DNA from: Chitinophagaceae bacterium
GTDB taxonomy: Bacteria > Bacteroidota > Bacteroidia > Chitinophagales > Chitinophagaceae
DNA: 32,245 nt
Reading direction: 5' to 3'
Assembly (NCBI GenBank): GCA_025934485.1
Contig: JAICXX010000054.1
Location: forward strand, 1 to 32,245
Of the stretch, positions 25,728-32,245 are shown piece after piece. Positions within the stretch are counted from its first letter, which is position 1; every line of letters starts with the position of its first letter. A program made the position numbers and the translations under genes. The notes beneath the pieces are model-generated. The model worked only from the letters and a program-made list of their open reading frames with translations, was not told the origin of the DNA and searched no databases.

Positions 25728-25737
25728 ATGTATCATC

Positions 25738-27012
25738 ATGCAGATTGAAAAATATAAGCTGGAAGAGCACAACCAACAGTTCTTGAAAGAACATAAAAGA
25801 AAGCTGGATTTCATCACTGCGGACAAACCCAATGCCGAAGCGATCATTCAAAAGCTTGTCGATTTCCAGGTGGCTATTCCCAGTTGGGCGCTCGGCACGG
25901 GCGGCACCCGGTTCGGCCGTTTCTCCGGCGGCGGCGAACCCCGCAGCCTGGAGGAGAAGATCGAGGATGTCGGCCTCCTGCATGCCCTGAACCGCTCCAG
26001 TGGCGCGGTCTCCCTGCATATACCCTGGGATATCCCGGGAGATGCGAAAGCCGTCAAGGCGCTGGCCGCCCAGTTCGGTCTGCGCTTCGATGCCATGAAC
26101 TCCAACACGTTCCAGGACCAGCCTGGGCAGAAACATACTTATAAATATGGCTCGCTGCAAAACGTGAAAAAGGACGTGCGTCGCCAGGCCATCGAGCACA
26201 ATATCGAAGTCATCCGCTACGGTGTCGAGCTCGGTTCCGAATCGCTCACCGTTTGGTTGTCCGACGGCTCCTGTTTCCCGGGACAGCTCAATTTTCGCCA
26301 GGCGTTTCAGCATACGCTGGAAGGCTTGCAGGAGATCTATGCGGCACTCCCGGCCGATTGGAAGATGTTTGTCGAATACAAGGCCTTCGAGCCGAATTTC
26401 TATTCGACTACCGTGGGTGATTGGGGGCAATCACTCTTATACGCTTCTAAACTCGGGCCGAAGGCGTATACGTTAGTCGACCTCGGCCATCACCTGCCCA
26501 ATGCGAACATCGAACAGATCGTCGCCCTCCTGCTTATGGAAGGAAAATTAGGCGGTTTCCATTTCAACGACTCCAAATATGGCGATGACGACCTCACCGT
26601 AGGCAGCATCAAACCCTACCAGCTTTTCCTGATCTTCAACGAGCTGGTGGAAGGCATGGATGCCCGCGGCATGGACCATACGCGCGATCTGGGATGGATG
26701 ATCGACGCCTCGCACAACGTCAAGGACCCGCTGGAAGACCTGTTGCAATCCGTCGAAGCGATCCTGCTCACTTACGCCCAGGCCCTCTTCGTCGACCGGA
26801 AACGGCTCGTCGCTGCCCAGCAGGCCAATGACACCGTAGTGGCGCAGGAGGTATTGCAAAATGCCTTCCGCACCGATGTTCGCGCCCTGGTGGCCGAAGC
26901 CCGGTTTCGCGCAGGCGCAGCACTGGATCCCATCGCCCTCTATCGTAGCGAAAAAATACGTGAACATCTGATCAAGGAAAGAGGCGCCGTTACCGTCGCC
27001 ACAGGTCTATGA
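25738..27012 (+). CDS. rhaI: L-rhamnose isomerase (Pseudomonas stutzeri-type)
   Basis: 424 residues forming a xylose-isomerase-like TIM barrel. Metal ligands are visible as Glu213 (FVEYKAFEP), Asp248 (VDLGHH), His275 (GFHFNDSKYGDDDL) and Asp323 (MIDASHNVKDP). The first three keep the spacing of the P. stutzeri enzyme (219/254/281, from memory). It converts L-rhamnose to L-rhamnulose in the cytoplasm. This is the RhaI type rather than the enterobacterial RhaA type. The gene ends in an ATGA overlap with rhaB, so the two are translationally coupled. Confidence 0.94.
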   Translation: MQIEKYKLEEHNQQFLKEHKRKLDFITADKPNAEAIIQKLVDFQVAIPSWALGTGGTRFGRFSGGGEPRSLEEKIEDVGLLHALNRSSGAVSLHIPWDIPGDAKAVKALAAQFGLRFDAMNSNTFQDQPGQKHTYKYGSLQNVKKDVRRQAIEHNIEVIRYGVELGSESLTVWLSDGSCFPGQLNFRQAFQHTLEGLQEIYAALPADWKMFVEYKAFEPNFYSTTVGDWGQSLLYASKLGPKAYTLVDLGHHLPNANIEQIVALLLMEGKLGGFHFNDSKYGDDDLTVGSIKPYQLFLIFNELVEGMDARGMDHTRDLGWMIDASHNVKDPLEDLLQSVEAILLTYAQALFVDRKRLVAAQQANDTVVAQEVLQNAFRTDVRALVAEARFRAGAALDPIALYRSEKIREHLIKERGAVTVATGL

Positions 27013-28427
27013 TAAACTGCGTAGCCATTTTCGATATCGGAAAGACCAACAAAAAGGTCTTCCTTTTCGACGAGCAATACAAGATGGTATGGGAGCAGTC
27101 GGAAGCCTGCGAACAAACCGTCGACGAAGACGGTGACCCGTGCGAGGATATCGAACGCCTCACAACATGGTTTCACCAATCCCTGGCCAAATTAGCCGCG
27201 CTGAAAAAATTTTCAGTCAAGGCGGTCAATTTCTCCGCCTATGGCGCCAGCTTCGTATGCATCGGTGAAGATGGCCGGCCGGTGGCGCCCCTGTATAATT
27301 ATCTCAAGGCTTACCCTGAAGAACTCAAACAGAAATTCTACGCTACTTATGGTGGCGAGATCACGTTTTCCATGCTCACCGCGTCGCCGGTCCTGGGTAG
27401 CCTCAACTCGGGCATGCAGCTGTACCGGTTAAAACACGAGCAGCCGGCTCTGTTCGGCAAGATCAGCTACGCTCTCCACCTGCCTCAATACCTGGGCTTC
27501 CTACTCACCGGCCAGCCCGCCTCGGACATCACCAGCATCGGCTGTCATACCAATCTGTGGAATTTCTCACAGCAGCATTATCACGAATGGGTATACCGGG
27601 AAGGCATCATCGATAAGCTGGCGCCCATTATGCCTTCGACCAGCGTGCTGCCGACGCGAACAGCGCCAAACGTGCAGGCTGCACCAAACACCGGCACCGC
27701 AGCAAACGGCCTGCCGGCGGGGATAGCCCCTATTGCCGGGGTCGGTCTCCATGACAGCTCGGCAGCCATGATCCCTTATCTGGAAAGTTTTCGCGAACCC
27801 TTTGTGCTCATCTCCACCGGCACCTGGTGTATCTCCATGAATCCTTTCAACAGCTCCCCCCTCACCGTGGCCGAGCTCCAAAAGGATTGCCTGTGTTATA
27901 TGAGCTTCCAGGGCCGGCCGGTGAAAGCATCCCGCCTTTTTGCCGGCTACGAACACGAGCAACAGGTACAACGGCTCGCGGCGCATTTCAATACATCGCC
28001 CGCGCGTGCGGCAAACGTTCAATTCGACGCCCAATGTATCCAAAAGCTGCGCACCGGCAACGAACATACAGGCGAAAAGGACGACATTACGCCCGTCACC
28101 GCCTCCGTCTTCCACCAGCGGGAGCTGAACGATTTTGCCAGTTTTGAAGAGGCTTATCACCAGTTGATGCTGGATATTATGGATCAGCAGATCATTTCTA
28201 CCCGGCTGGTGTTACACGACACCGATGTACGTCGTATATTCGTGGACGGCGGCTTCGGCCGGAATCAGCTTTATATGCATCTGCTGGCAGAAGCTTTCCC
28301 CGGTGTCGAGGTATTTACTGCGTCTATCCCGCAAGCTACAGCGATGGGGGCTGCCCTCGCTATCCACCGGCATTGGAATAGCCATCCATTGCCAGGGGAC
28401 ATTATAGAATTAAAGTATTATAAGTAG
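27009..28427 (+). CDS. rhaB: L-rhamnulokinase (FGGY family)
   Basis: 472 residues. The N-terminal ATP/phosphate motif is AIFDIGKTNKKVFLFD; FSAYGASFVCIGEDG and GLHDSSAAMIPY are typical of rhamnulokinases, as is the second phosphate loop ISTGTWCISMNPF. The adenosine motif is FVDGGFGRNQLYMHLLA near the C-terminus. It phosphorylates L-rhamnulose for the aldolase. Residues about 215-244 form a low-complexity Ala/Pro/Thr/Asn-rich stretch between the two kinase halves, just before GVGLHDSS, where relatives have a short loop. The ATG overlaps the rhaI stop, and lutA follows after 39 bases. Confidence 0.94.
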   Translation: MINCVAIFDIGKTNKKVFLFDEQYKMVWEQSEACEQTVDEDGDPCEDIERLTTWFHQSLAKLAALKKFSVKAVNFSAYGASFVCIGEDGRPVAPLYNYLKAYPEELKQKFYATYGGEITFSMLTASPVLGSLNSGMQLYRLKHEQPALFGKISYALHLPQYLGFLLTGQPASDITSIGCHTNLWNFSQQHYHEWVYREGIIDKLAPIMPSTSVLPTRTAPNVQAAPNTGTAANGLPAGIAPIAGVGLHDSSAAMIPYLESFREPFVLISTGTWCISMNPFNSSPLTVAELQKDCLCYMSFQGRPVKASRLFAGYEHEQQVQRLAAHFNTSPARAANVQFDAQCIQKLRTGNEHTGEKDDITPVTASVFHQRELNDFASFEEAYHQLMLDIMDQQIISTRLVLHDTDVRRIFVDGGFGRNQLYMHLLAEAFPGVEVFTASIPQATAMGAALAIHRHWNSHPLPGDIIELKYYK

Positions 28428-28466
28428 GCGGACCACCCATCGCGGCCGCCGGCAAAAGATCGATTT

Positions 28467-29279
28467 ATGCGTGTTGGTTTATTTATACCCTGTTATATCG
28501 ACCAGTTCTACCCGCAGGTCGGTATTGCCACCCTCGAGCTGCTGGAAAAGCAAGGCTGCGAGGTTGTCTTTCCCCCTGAACAAACCTGCTGCGGCCAGCC
28601 GATGGCCAACTCTGGTTTCGAACATCTCACCAAAGGATGCAACGACCTCTTTATCAAAAATTTTGAGGCGTTCGACTATATCGTCGCACCGTCCGGCAGC
28701 TGTGTCCTGCACATCAAAGAACACATCCATGACCCGGCGAGCCAAAAGCCGCCGGAGGCGGCTTCGTCCGATAGGACAGACATTAGCGCTTTGCCGGAAT
28801 TCGCTAATTTTCCAACTGCGCATTCCCGGCACAACATCCCCGGCAAAATATTCGAGCTGGTCGAGTTCCTCACGGATGTGCTCAAAGTCGACAAACTCGA
28901 AGCTTCCTTCCCCTATAAGGTCGGCCTGCATCAAAGCTGTCATGGACAACGGGGACTAAAGCTGGCCCAGATGTCGGAGCTCATGGCGCCGCCTTTCTCG
29001 AAACCTCAACAATTGTTGAATCTCGTAAAAGGATTACAACTCGTCGAACTCGACCGAAAAGACGAATGCTGTGGTTTTGGCGGCACCTTCTGTGTTTTCG
29101 AAGAAGCCATTTCGGTAAAAATGGGCAAGGATAGAGTAGCGGATCATATCCGGCATGAAGCGGAGGTGATCACCGCCTCCGATATGAGCTGTCTGATGCA
29201 CCTCGAAGGCATCCTGCGCCGGCAGCAGAGCAAGGTTCAGATAAAACATATTGCAGAGATCTTAAATGCCAGGTTATGA
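28467..29279 (+). CDS. lutA: L-lactate oxidation protein LutA (Fe-S oxidoreductase)
   Basis: 270 residues with two cysteine-rich CCG domains: EQTCCGQPMANSGF (about residues 38-51) and DECCGFGGTFC (about 197-207). These bind an iron-sulphur cofactor in the GlpC/HdrB-like family. LutABC oxidises L-lactate to pyruvate. A 30-residue insertion (about 93-122), encoded by the palindromic element at 28743-28832, interrupts the normally short segment between KEHI and IFELVEFLTDVL. Without it the protein would be 240 residues, near the B. subtilis LutA length. The reading frame is intact and the active-site motifs are unaffected. It overlaps lutB by ATGA. Confidence 0.95.
   Translation: MRVGLFIPCYIDQFYPQVGIATLELLEKQGCEVVFPPEQTCCGQPMANSGFEHLTKGCNDLFIKNFEAFDYIVAPSGSCVLHIKEHIHDPASQKPPEAASSDRTDISALPEFANFPTAHSRHNIPGKIFELVEFLTDVLKVDKLEASFPYKVGLHQSCHGQRGLKLAQMSELMAPPFSKPQQLLNLVKGLQLVELDRKDECCGFGGTFCVFEEAISVKMGKDRVADHIRHEAEVITASDMSCLMHLEGILRRQQSKVQIKHIAEILNARL
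28743..28832. repeat. Palindromic element inside lutA (90 bp copy)
   Basis: This copy is 90 bases, a multiple of three. Its left end contains a perfect hairpin, AAGCCGCC-GGA-GGCGGCTT (28746-28764). Its right end contains an imperfect stem, TGCCGGAATTCGCT (28792-28805) against 28817-28831. The first 16 bases (one mismatch) and the final 69 bases (28764-28832) match the lutB copy without gaps, in the same orientation and reading frame. Boundaries are set by the similarity between the two copies. Confidence 0.8.
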
Positions 29280-30796
29280 GTGGAAGCAATCAAAAGCCGC
29301 TGGAGGTTCCCGAGCAAAGCGAAGGGAACGAGCAAGGGTCGCCCCAGTGGGGCGAGCCGAAGCTCTCGTCCGACAGGACAGACTTTAACGCTTTGCCGGA
29401 ATTCGCTAAGTTGCCCAAAGCGAATTCCCGGCACAAACAAGACCATGCCGCACTGGCGGCGGAATTCAATAAAGACGAGCCGCGGGTCGACTGGCACGAC
29501 GAGACCCTTTGGTGGGTACGTCAAAAACGCGATAAGGCCGCTGCCCGCGTCCCTGAATGGGAATTGCTCCGGGACACGGCCTCGCGTATTAAAGACAATG
29601 TGCTGTCGAATCTGAGTGGCTATCTGCGGCAGTTCGAGGAAGAGGCGACCCGCAATGGCATCACGGTCCATTGGGCCGCCGACGCAAATGAGCACAACGA
29701 GATCGTGTTGTCCATTCTCAGCCGGCATAAGATCGATAAGATGGTCAAGAGCAAGTCGATGCTCACCGAAGAATGCCATCTCAACGAATTCCTGCACGAA
29801 AAAGGCATCGATGTGGTGGATACCGATCTTGGCGAGCGTGTCGTGCAGCTCGCGGGAGAACCGCCCAGTCACATTGTCCTGCCCTGTATCCACTTAAAAA
29901 AACAGGAGATCGGCGAGATCTTCCATGAGCACCTGGGCACTCCCAAAGGCAATGCCGACCCACAGTTCCTGACACATGCCGCCAGGCTGCATCTCCGGGA
30001 GAAATTCCTCACCCGTCGTGTCGCGCTCACCGGCGTGAATTTCGCCGTCGCGGAGACGGGTGAGTTCGTCGTTTGCACAAACGAAGGGAATGCCGACATG
30101 GGTGCGCATCTCGCGGATGTGCACATCGCCAGCATGGGTATCGAGAAGCTGATCCCGCAACGCCGGCATTTGGGTGTGTTCCTGCGGCTGCTTACCCGCA
30201 GCGCCACGGGACAGCCGATCACCACCTATTCCAGTCATTTCCGGCGTCCCCGGCAAGGCCAGGAGATGCATATCGTCCTCGTCGACAACGGCCGCAGCGT
30301 TCATCTCGGCCGAAAGGATTTCCGCAACTCTCTCAAGTGTATCCGTTGTGCCGCTTGTTTTAACACCTGCCCGGTTTACCGGCGCAGCGGCGGGCATAGC
30401 TATCATACGGCCGTAGCCGGACCCATCGGATCGATCCTTTCCCCCAATCTGGACATGAAGAAATATGCCGACCTGCCGTTTGCGTCGACGCTTTGCGGCT
30501 CCTGCTCCAATGTCTGCCCGGTGAAGATCGACATTCACGAGCAACTCTATAAATGGCGGCAGGTGATCGTACAGGAAGGCTATGCTGCCGCGGGCAAGAC
30601 GGCCGTAATGAAGACCATGAACTGGGTGCTGTCTCATCCCGGGGTATACCATACCGCAGGTAAAACGGGCCGCTGGTTTATGCTGAATGCTCCGTTCACG
30701 GTCAAGAATGGATTCAACACCTGGTATCGCCAGCGCGACATGCCCACGCCGCCCAAACAATCCTTCGGTGATTGGTACAAAAAAAACAAAAAGTAA
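29276..30796 (+). CDS. lutB: L-lactate oxidation protein LutB (Fe-S/LUD-domain)
   Basis: 506 residues. An N-terminal LUD domain contains KSKSMLTEECHLNEFL, DTDLGERVVQLAGEPPSHIV and TNEGNADMG. It is followed by two 4Fe-4S motifs, CIRCAACFNTCPVYRRSGGHSY and CGSCSNVCPVK, and a C-terminal LutB region ending FGDWYKKNKK. It works with LutA and LutC in cytoplasmic L-lactate oxidation. Residues about 6-53 are encoded by the palindromic element at 29291-29434 and are not part of the family fold; recognisable LutB sequence resumes at AEFNKDEPRVDWHDETLWWV. Without the insert the protein would be 458 residues, close to family size. It is coupled to lutA by ATGA, with a one-base gap to lutC. Confidence 0.95.
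   Translation: MSGSNQKPLEVPEQSEGNEQGSPQWGEPKLSSDRTDFNALPEFAKLPKANSRHKQDHAALAAEFNKDEPRVDWHDETLWWVRQKRDKAAARVPEWELLRDTASRIKDNVLSNLSGYLRQFEEEATRNGITVHWAADANEHNEIVLSILSRHKIDKMVKSKSMLTEECHLNEFLHEKGIDVVDTDLGERVVQLAGEPPSHIVLPCIHLKKQEIGEIFHEHLGTPKGNADPQFLTHAARLHLREKFLTRRVALTGVNFAVAETGEFVVCTNEGNADMGAHLADVHIASMGIEKLIPQRRHLGVFLRLLTRSATGQPITTYSSHFRRPRQGQEMHIVLVDNGRSVHLGRKDFRNSLKCIRCAACFNTCPVYRRSGGHSYHTAVAGPIGSILSPNLDMKKYADLPFASTLCGSCSNVCPVKIDIHEQLYKWRQVIVQEGYAAAGKTAVMKTMNWVLSHPGVYHTAGKTGRWFMLNAPFTVKNGFNTWYRQRDMPTPPKQSFGDWYKKNKK
29291..29434. repeat. Palindromic element inside lutB (144 bp copy)
   Basis: This copy is 144 bases, again a multiple of three. It contains three inverted repeats: GTTCCC/GGGAAC (29306-29311 and 29324-29329), a perfect TCGCCCC-AGT-GGGGCGA (29339-29355), and a long stem, TGCCGGAATTCGCT (29394-29407) against AGCGAATTCCCGGCA (29419-29433), perfect except for one extra C. 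The last 69 bases (29366-29434) match the lutA copy gap-free. The central part is 54 bases (18 codons) longer than in lutA. The shared protein reading includes SSDRTD, ALPEFA and SRH. Confidence 0.8.
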
Positions 30797-30797
30797 C

Positions 30798-31466
30798 ATG
30801 AACGAGTCGAGCAATACGGCCACCCGCAACAGTCGCGATAAGATTCTCAATACGGTCCATGGCAACCAACCCGCTCCCCGCGAACTGCCGCCGCTGCCCG
30901 AGGGTACCCCCGTCGCTCCCGGCGACCTGGCTCCTACCTTCATAACGGCCCTGGAAGCCATCGGCGCCACCGCCTATATCGTCTCCGGGTTCGATCGTAT
31001 CGCGACCATGCTCCATGAGCAGTTCCCCGGTGCCCGCCGCATCGTCACCGGCTGCCCGCAATTGAATGCCTTCGCCGAAGCCGCGGCTGCCGCAAAAGGT
31101 CTTGACCCGCACCTACTCGAGAATGTAGAGCTCGCCATCCTTCCCGCTCATTTCGGCGTCGCCGAGAACGGCGCCTGCTGGATCACCGAAACCCAGATGG
31201 TCGAACGAGCCCTGCCCTTCATCGCTCAACGCCTCGTACTCGTCATCCCCCACAGTTCCATCGTCCCCAATATGCACGCCGCCTACGACCGCATCGCCGC
31301 CCTCGAAGCCGAAGCCCCGGCGAACACTTATGGTTTCTCCACCTTCATCGCCGGCCCCTCCAAGACCGCCGACATCGAGCAATCCCTCGTCCTCGGCGCC
31401 CATGGCCCCATCAGCCTCACCGTCTTCCTCCTCGACGAAGAACTTTCCGACGCGGGTTATTTTTGA
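30798..31466 (+). CDS. lutC: L-lactate oxidation protein LutC (LUD domain)
   Basis: 222 residues from the ATG at 30798; the frame extends upstream into lutB but a one-base gap after its TAA and the compact N-terminus (MNESSNTATRNSRDKIL) favour this start. The LUD fold is recognisable by VAENGACWITE in mid-protein, LVLVIPHSSIVPNMHAAYDRI, and the C-terminal FIAGPSKTADIEQSLVLGAHGP, which is diagnostic for LutC/YkgG. It is the third component of the LutABC lactate-oxidising system and closes the rhamnose operon. Its last ten bases overlap the convergent HMA-NTF2 gene. Confidence 0.95.
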   Translation: MNESSNTATRNSRDKILNTVHGNQPAPRELPPLPEGTPVAPGDLAPTFITALEAIGATAYIVSGFDRIATMLHEQFPGARRIVTGCPQLNAFAEAAAAAKGLDPHLLENVELAILPAHFGVAENGACWITETQMVERALPFIAQRLVLVIPHSSIVPNMHAAYDRIAALEAEAPANTYGFSTFIAGPSKTADIEQSLVLGAHGPISLTVFLLDEELSDAGYF

Positions 31467-32095
31467 GGATTTGTTTTCTTTTTTAGCTCTCCCAGGAGTC
31501 GTCTCATACTATACTGTTCGAGTTTTATGATGCTCGATCGAATCTTACCGTCCTCGATCTTGATCCATTCCGCACACGGAATCGCATTCACCTCTTTATC
31601 GGTGATCAAATCGTAAATGACACAGGCATCCCCTTCGTCGACGAAAACTGCTTTTATATCGTTCCTTAAAATGATATTTGTGGTCGGAGAGCTCGCGTGC
31701 TCCCTGAGCATCCGGATAAAATCACCCGAAGAGCGATAGACAACCATCCCTGTAAATTCAAAATCGCGGTGCAAACACTCTTCGAGTACTTTATAGTCCC
31801 CTAGTCCGACGGCGGTAATATAGCTATGGACCAGGACCCTGTTCTTTTCGAGTATTTCTCTGGCGGCATCCGTTTTTTCCGGCGTCGCATCGAGGTCCGA
31901 GACTCGGTATGGGGTACCTATTAGTGCTTTTGCCAGCACTTCCGCTCCTATGGGTGCATGCGTTTCAATAGTCGCCTGGCCGCCGGATAGATTGACGACC
32001 ACGTGTTCCACCCCTGGAACCTTTGACAACAAGTCATGTACCACCTGGGTGCAACCGGTGCAGGTCATTCCTGAGATTGTATATGCGCGTATCAT
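31457..32095 (-). CDS. HMA metal-binding domain fused to an NTF2/SnoaL-like domain
   Basis: 212 residues. Residues 1-65 are a heavy-metal-associated (CopZ/Atx1-like) domain with the metal motif GMTCTGC (Cys12, Cys15) and the ferredoxin-like pattern TISGMT...VPGVEHVVVNLSGGQATIET. Residues about 78-205 resemble an NTF2/SnoaL-like alpha+beta fold (EKNRVLVHSYITAVGLGDYKVLEECLHRDFEF, then AEWIKIEDGKI). HMA domains bind Cu(I), Hg(II) or Zn(II); SnoaL-like domains serve varied binding or catalytic roles. I do not recognise this combination as a characterised family. There is no signal peptide, so it is probably cytoplasmic. It is convergent with lutC and has no obvious link to sugar use. Confidence 0.85.
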   Translation of the reverse strand: MIRAYTISGMTCTGCTQVVHDLLSKVPGVEHVVVNLSGGQATIETHAPIGAEVLAKALIGTPYRVSDLDATPEKTDAAREILEKNRVLVHSYITAVGLGDYKVLEECLHRDFEFTGMVVYRSSGDFIRMLREHASSPTTNIILRNDIKAVFVDEGDACVIYDLITDKEVNAIPCAEWIKIEDGKIRSSIIKLEQYSMRRLLGELKKKTNPQK

Positions 32096-32140
32096 CTGAA
32101 AAGTTTATTGCAAAGCTAACCGGGAAAGGGCGACCGGGAG

Positions 32141-32173
32141 TTACATAATTCCTGCGATTATTTACATAATTCC
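32141..32173. repeat. Direct repeat TTACATAATTCC, 21-bp period
   Basis: Two identical 12-base copies lie at 32141-32152 and 32162-32173, two helical turns apart, upstream of the HMA-NTF2 gene. They could be a regulator site read on one DNA face, or a small tandem duplication around the end of the neighbouring minus-strand frame. Confidence 0.5.
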
Positions 32174-32245
32174 GGCATGATCTTTCCTGGCGTCAATACC
32201 CCTGATTCTTCGTCAACCGTTGATTCGTCGACAACTCCGTCGTTG
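32158..32245 (-). CDS. Possible 3' end of a minus-strand gene (partial)
   Basis: Read on the minus strand from the window edge, a frame of 28 codons ends at a TAA (32158-32160) with VDEESGVLTPGKIMPELCK before the stop. It runs in the same direction as the HMA-NTF2 gene, 62 bases upstream of it. The residue pattern looks protein-like, but it is too short to identify. The opposite strand also has an open frame from an ATG at 32177 that looks less natural. Confidence 0.3.
   Translation of the reverse strand, partial: NDGVVDESTVDEESGVLTPGKIMPELCK

Noticed and set aside
28743..29434. Two-copy repeat considered as a CRISPR or an IS remnant
   Set aside because: Only two copies exist, with no regular spacer, no terminal repeats plus transposase, and both read through in frame within functional genes.
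32177..32245. Plus-strand partial gene starting at ATG 32177
   Set aside because: Only 23 codons are visible with a Ser/Thr-rich translation; the minus-strand frame over the same bases looks more protein-like, though neither can be settled.

Overview
The window reads as chromosome from a Bacteroidota bacterium, most likely a Chitinophagaceae-type plant-polysaccharide or soil organism. This is inferred from the protein families (two DPP-IV-type S9 peptidases, a DUF1680 arabinofuranosidase, KduI/KduD/ExuT, a fused rhamnulose-1-P aldolase/dehydrogenase, LutABC), from the near absence of Shine-Dalgarno sequences, and from several TAnnTTTG-like promoter elements. GC is moderately high throughout except in one nuclease gene. 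I see no rRNA, tRNA, CRISPR, insertion sequence, integrase or SusC/SusD pair. No gene-free gap reaches 300 bases.

Region 1 (1-12600) holds a 5'-truncated dipeptidyl peptidase IV, a secreted DUF1680 beta-L-arabinofuranosidase (GH127 or GH146) and a convergent AraC regulator. Divergent from that regulator is a tight run: DadA-like FAD amino-acid dehydrogenase, secreted S9 prolyl-type peptidase, DapA-superfamily lyase/deaminase, APC amino-acid permease and secreted GH39. My reading is a hydroxyproline/arabinosylated glycopeptide (extensin-like) utilisation locus: peptidases and glycosidases release Hyp and arabinose, the permease imports the amino acid, and the FAD enzyme and DapA-like enzyme match the second and third steps of the 4-hydroxyproline pathway. 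The Hyp epimerase and the semialdehyde dehydrogenase are not in view.

Region 2 (12645-13827) is a divergent HxlR regulator and NAD(P)-binding reductase with a likely shared operator. Region 3 (13883-20463) is a hexuronate module, kduD-kduI-exuT, flanked by two paralogous LacI regulators, the second divergent from a XylE/AraE-type sugar porter. Region 4 (20498-22027) holds a small secreted NTF2-like protein and a convergent, AT-richer DUF1016/YhcG-type PD-(D/E)XK nuclease that looks acquired.

Region 5 (22196-31466) is one rhamnose-to-pyruvate operon: rhaT, fused rhaD/lactaldehyde dehydrogenase, rhaM, rhaI, rhaB, lutA, lutB, lutC. The fused enzyme gives DHAP and lactate, and LutABC oxidises the lactate. 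Regions 3 and 5 together fit the two products expected from rhamnogalacturonan I. The window ends with an HMA-NTF2 fusion gene on the minus strand and perhaps the 3' end of another minus-strand gene.

The most unusual DNA feature is a pair of related palindromic elements sitting in frame inside lutA (90 bp) and lutB (144 bp). They share a 69-bp block read in the same frame in both genes, and resemble protein-coding palindromic repeats such as the Rickettsia RPEs.
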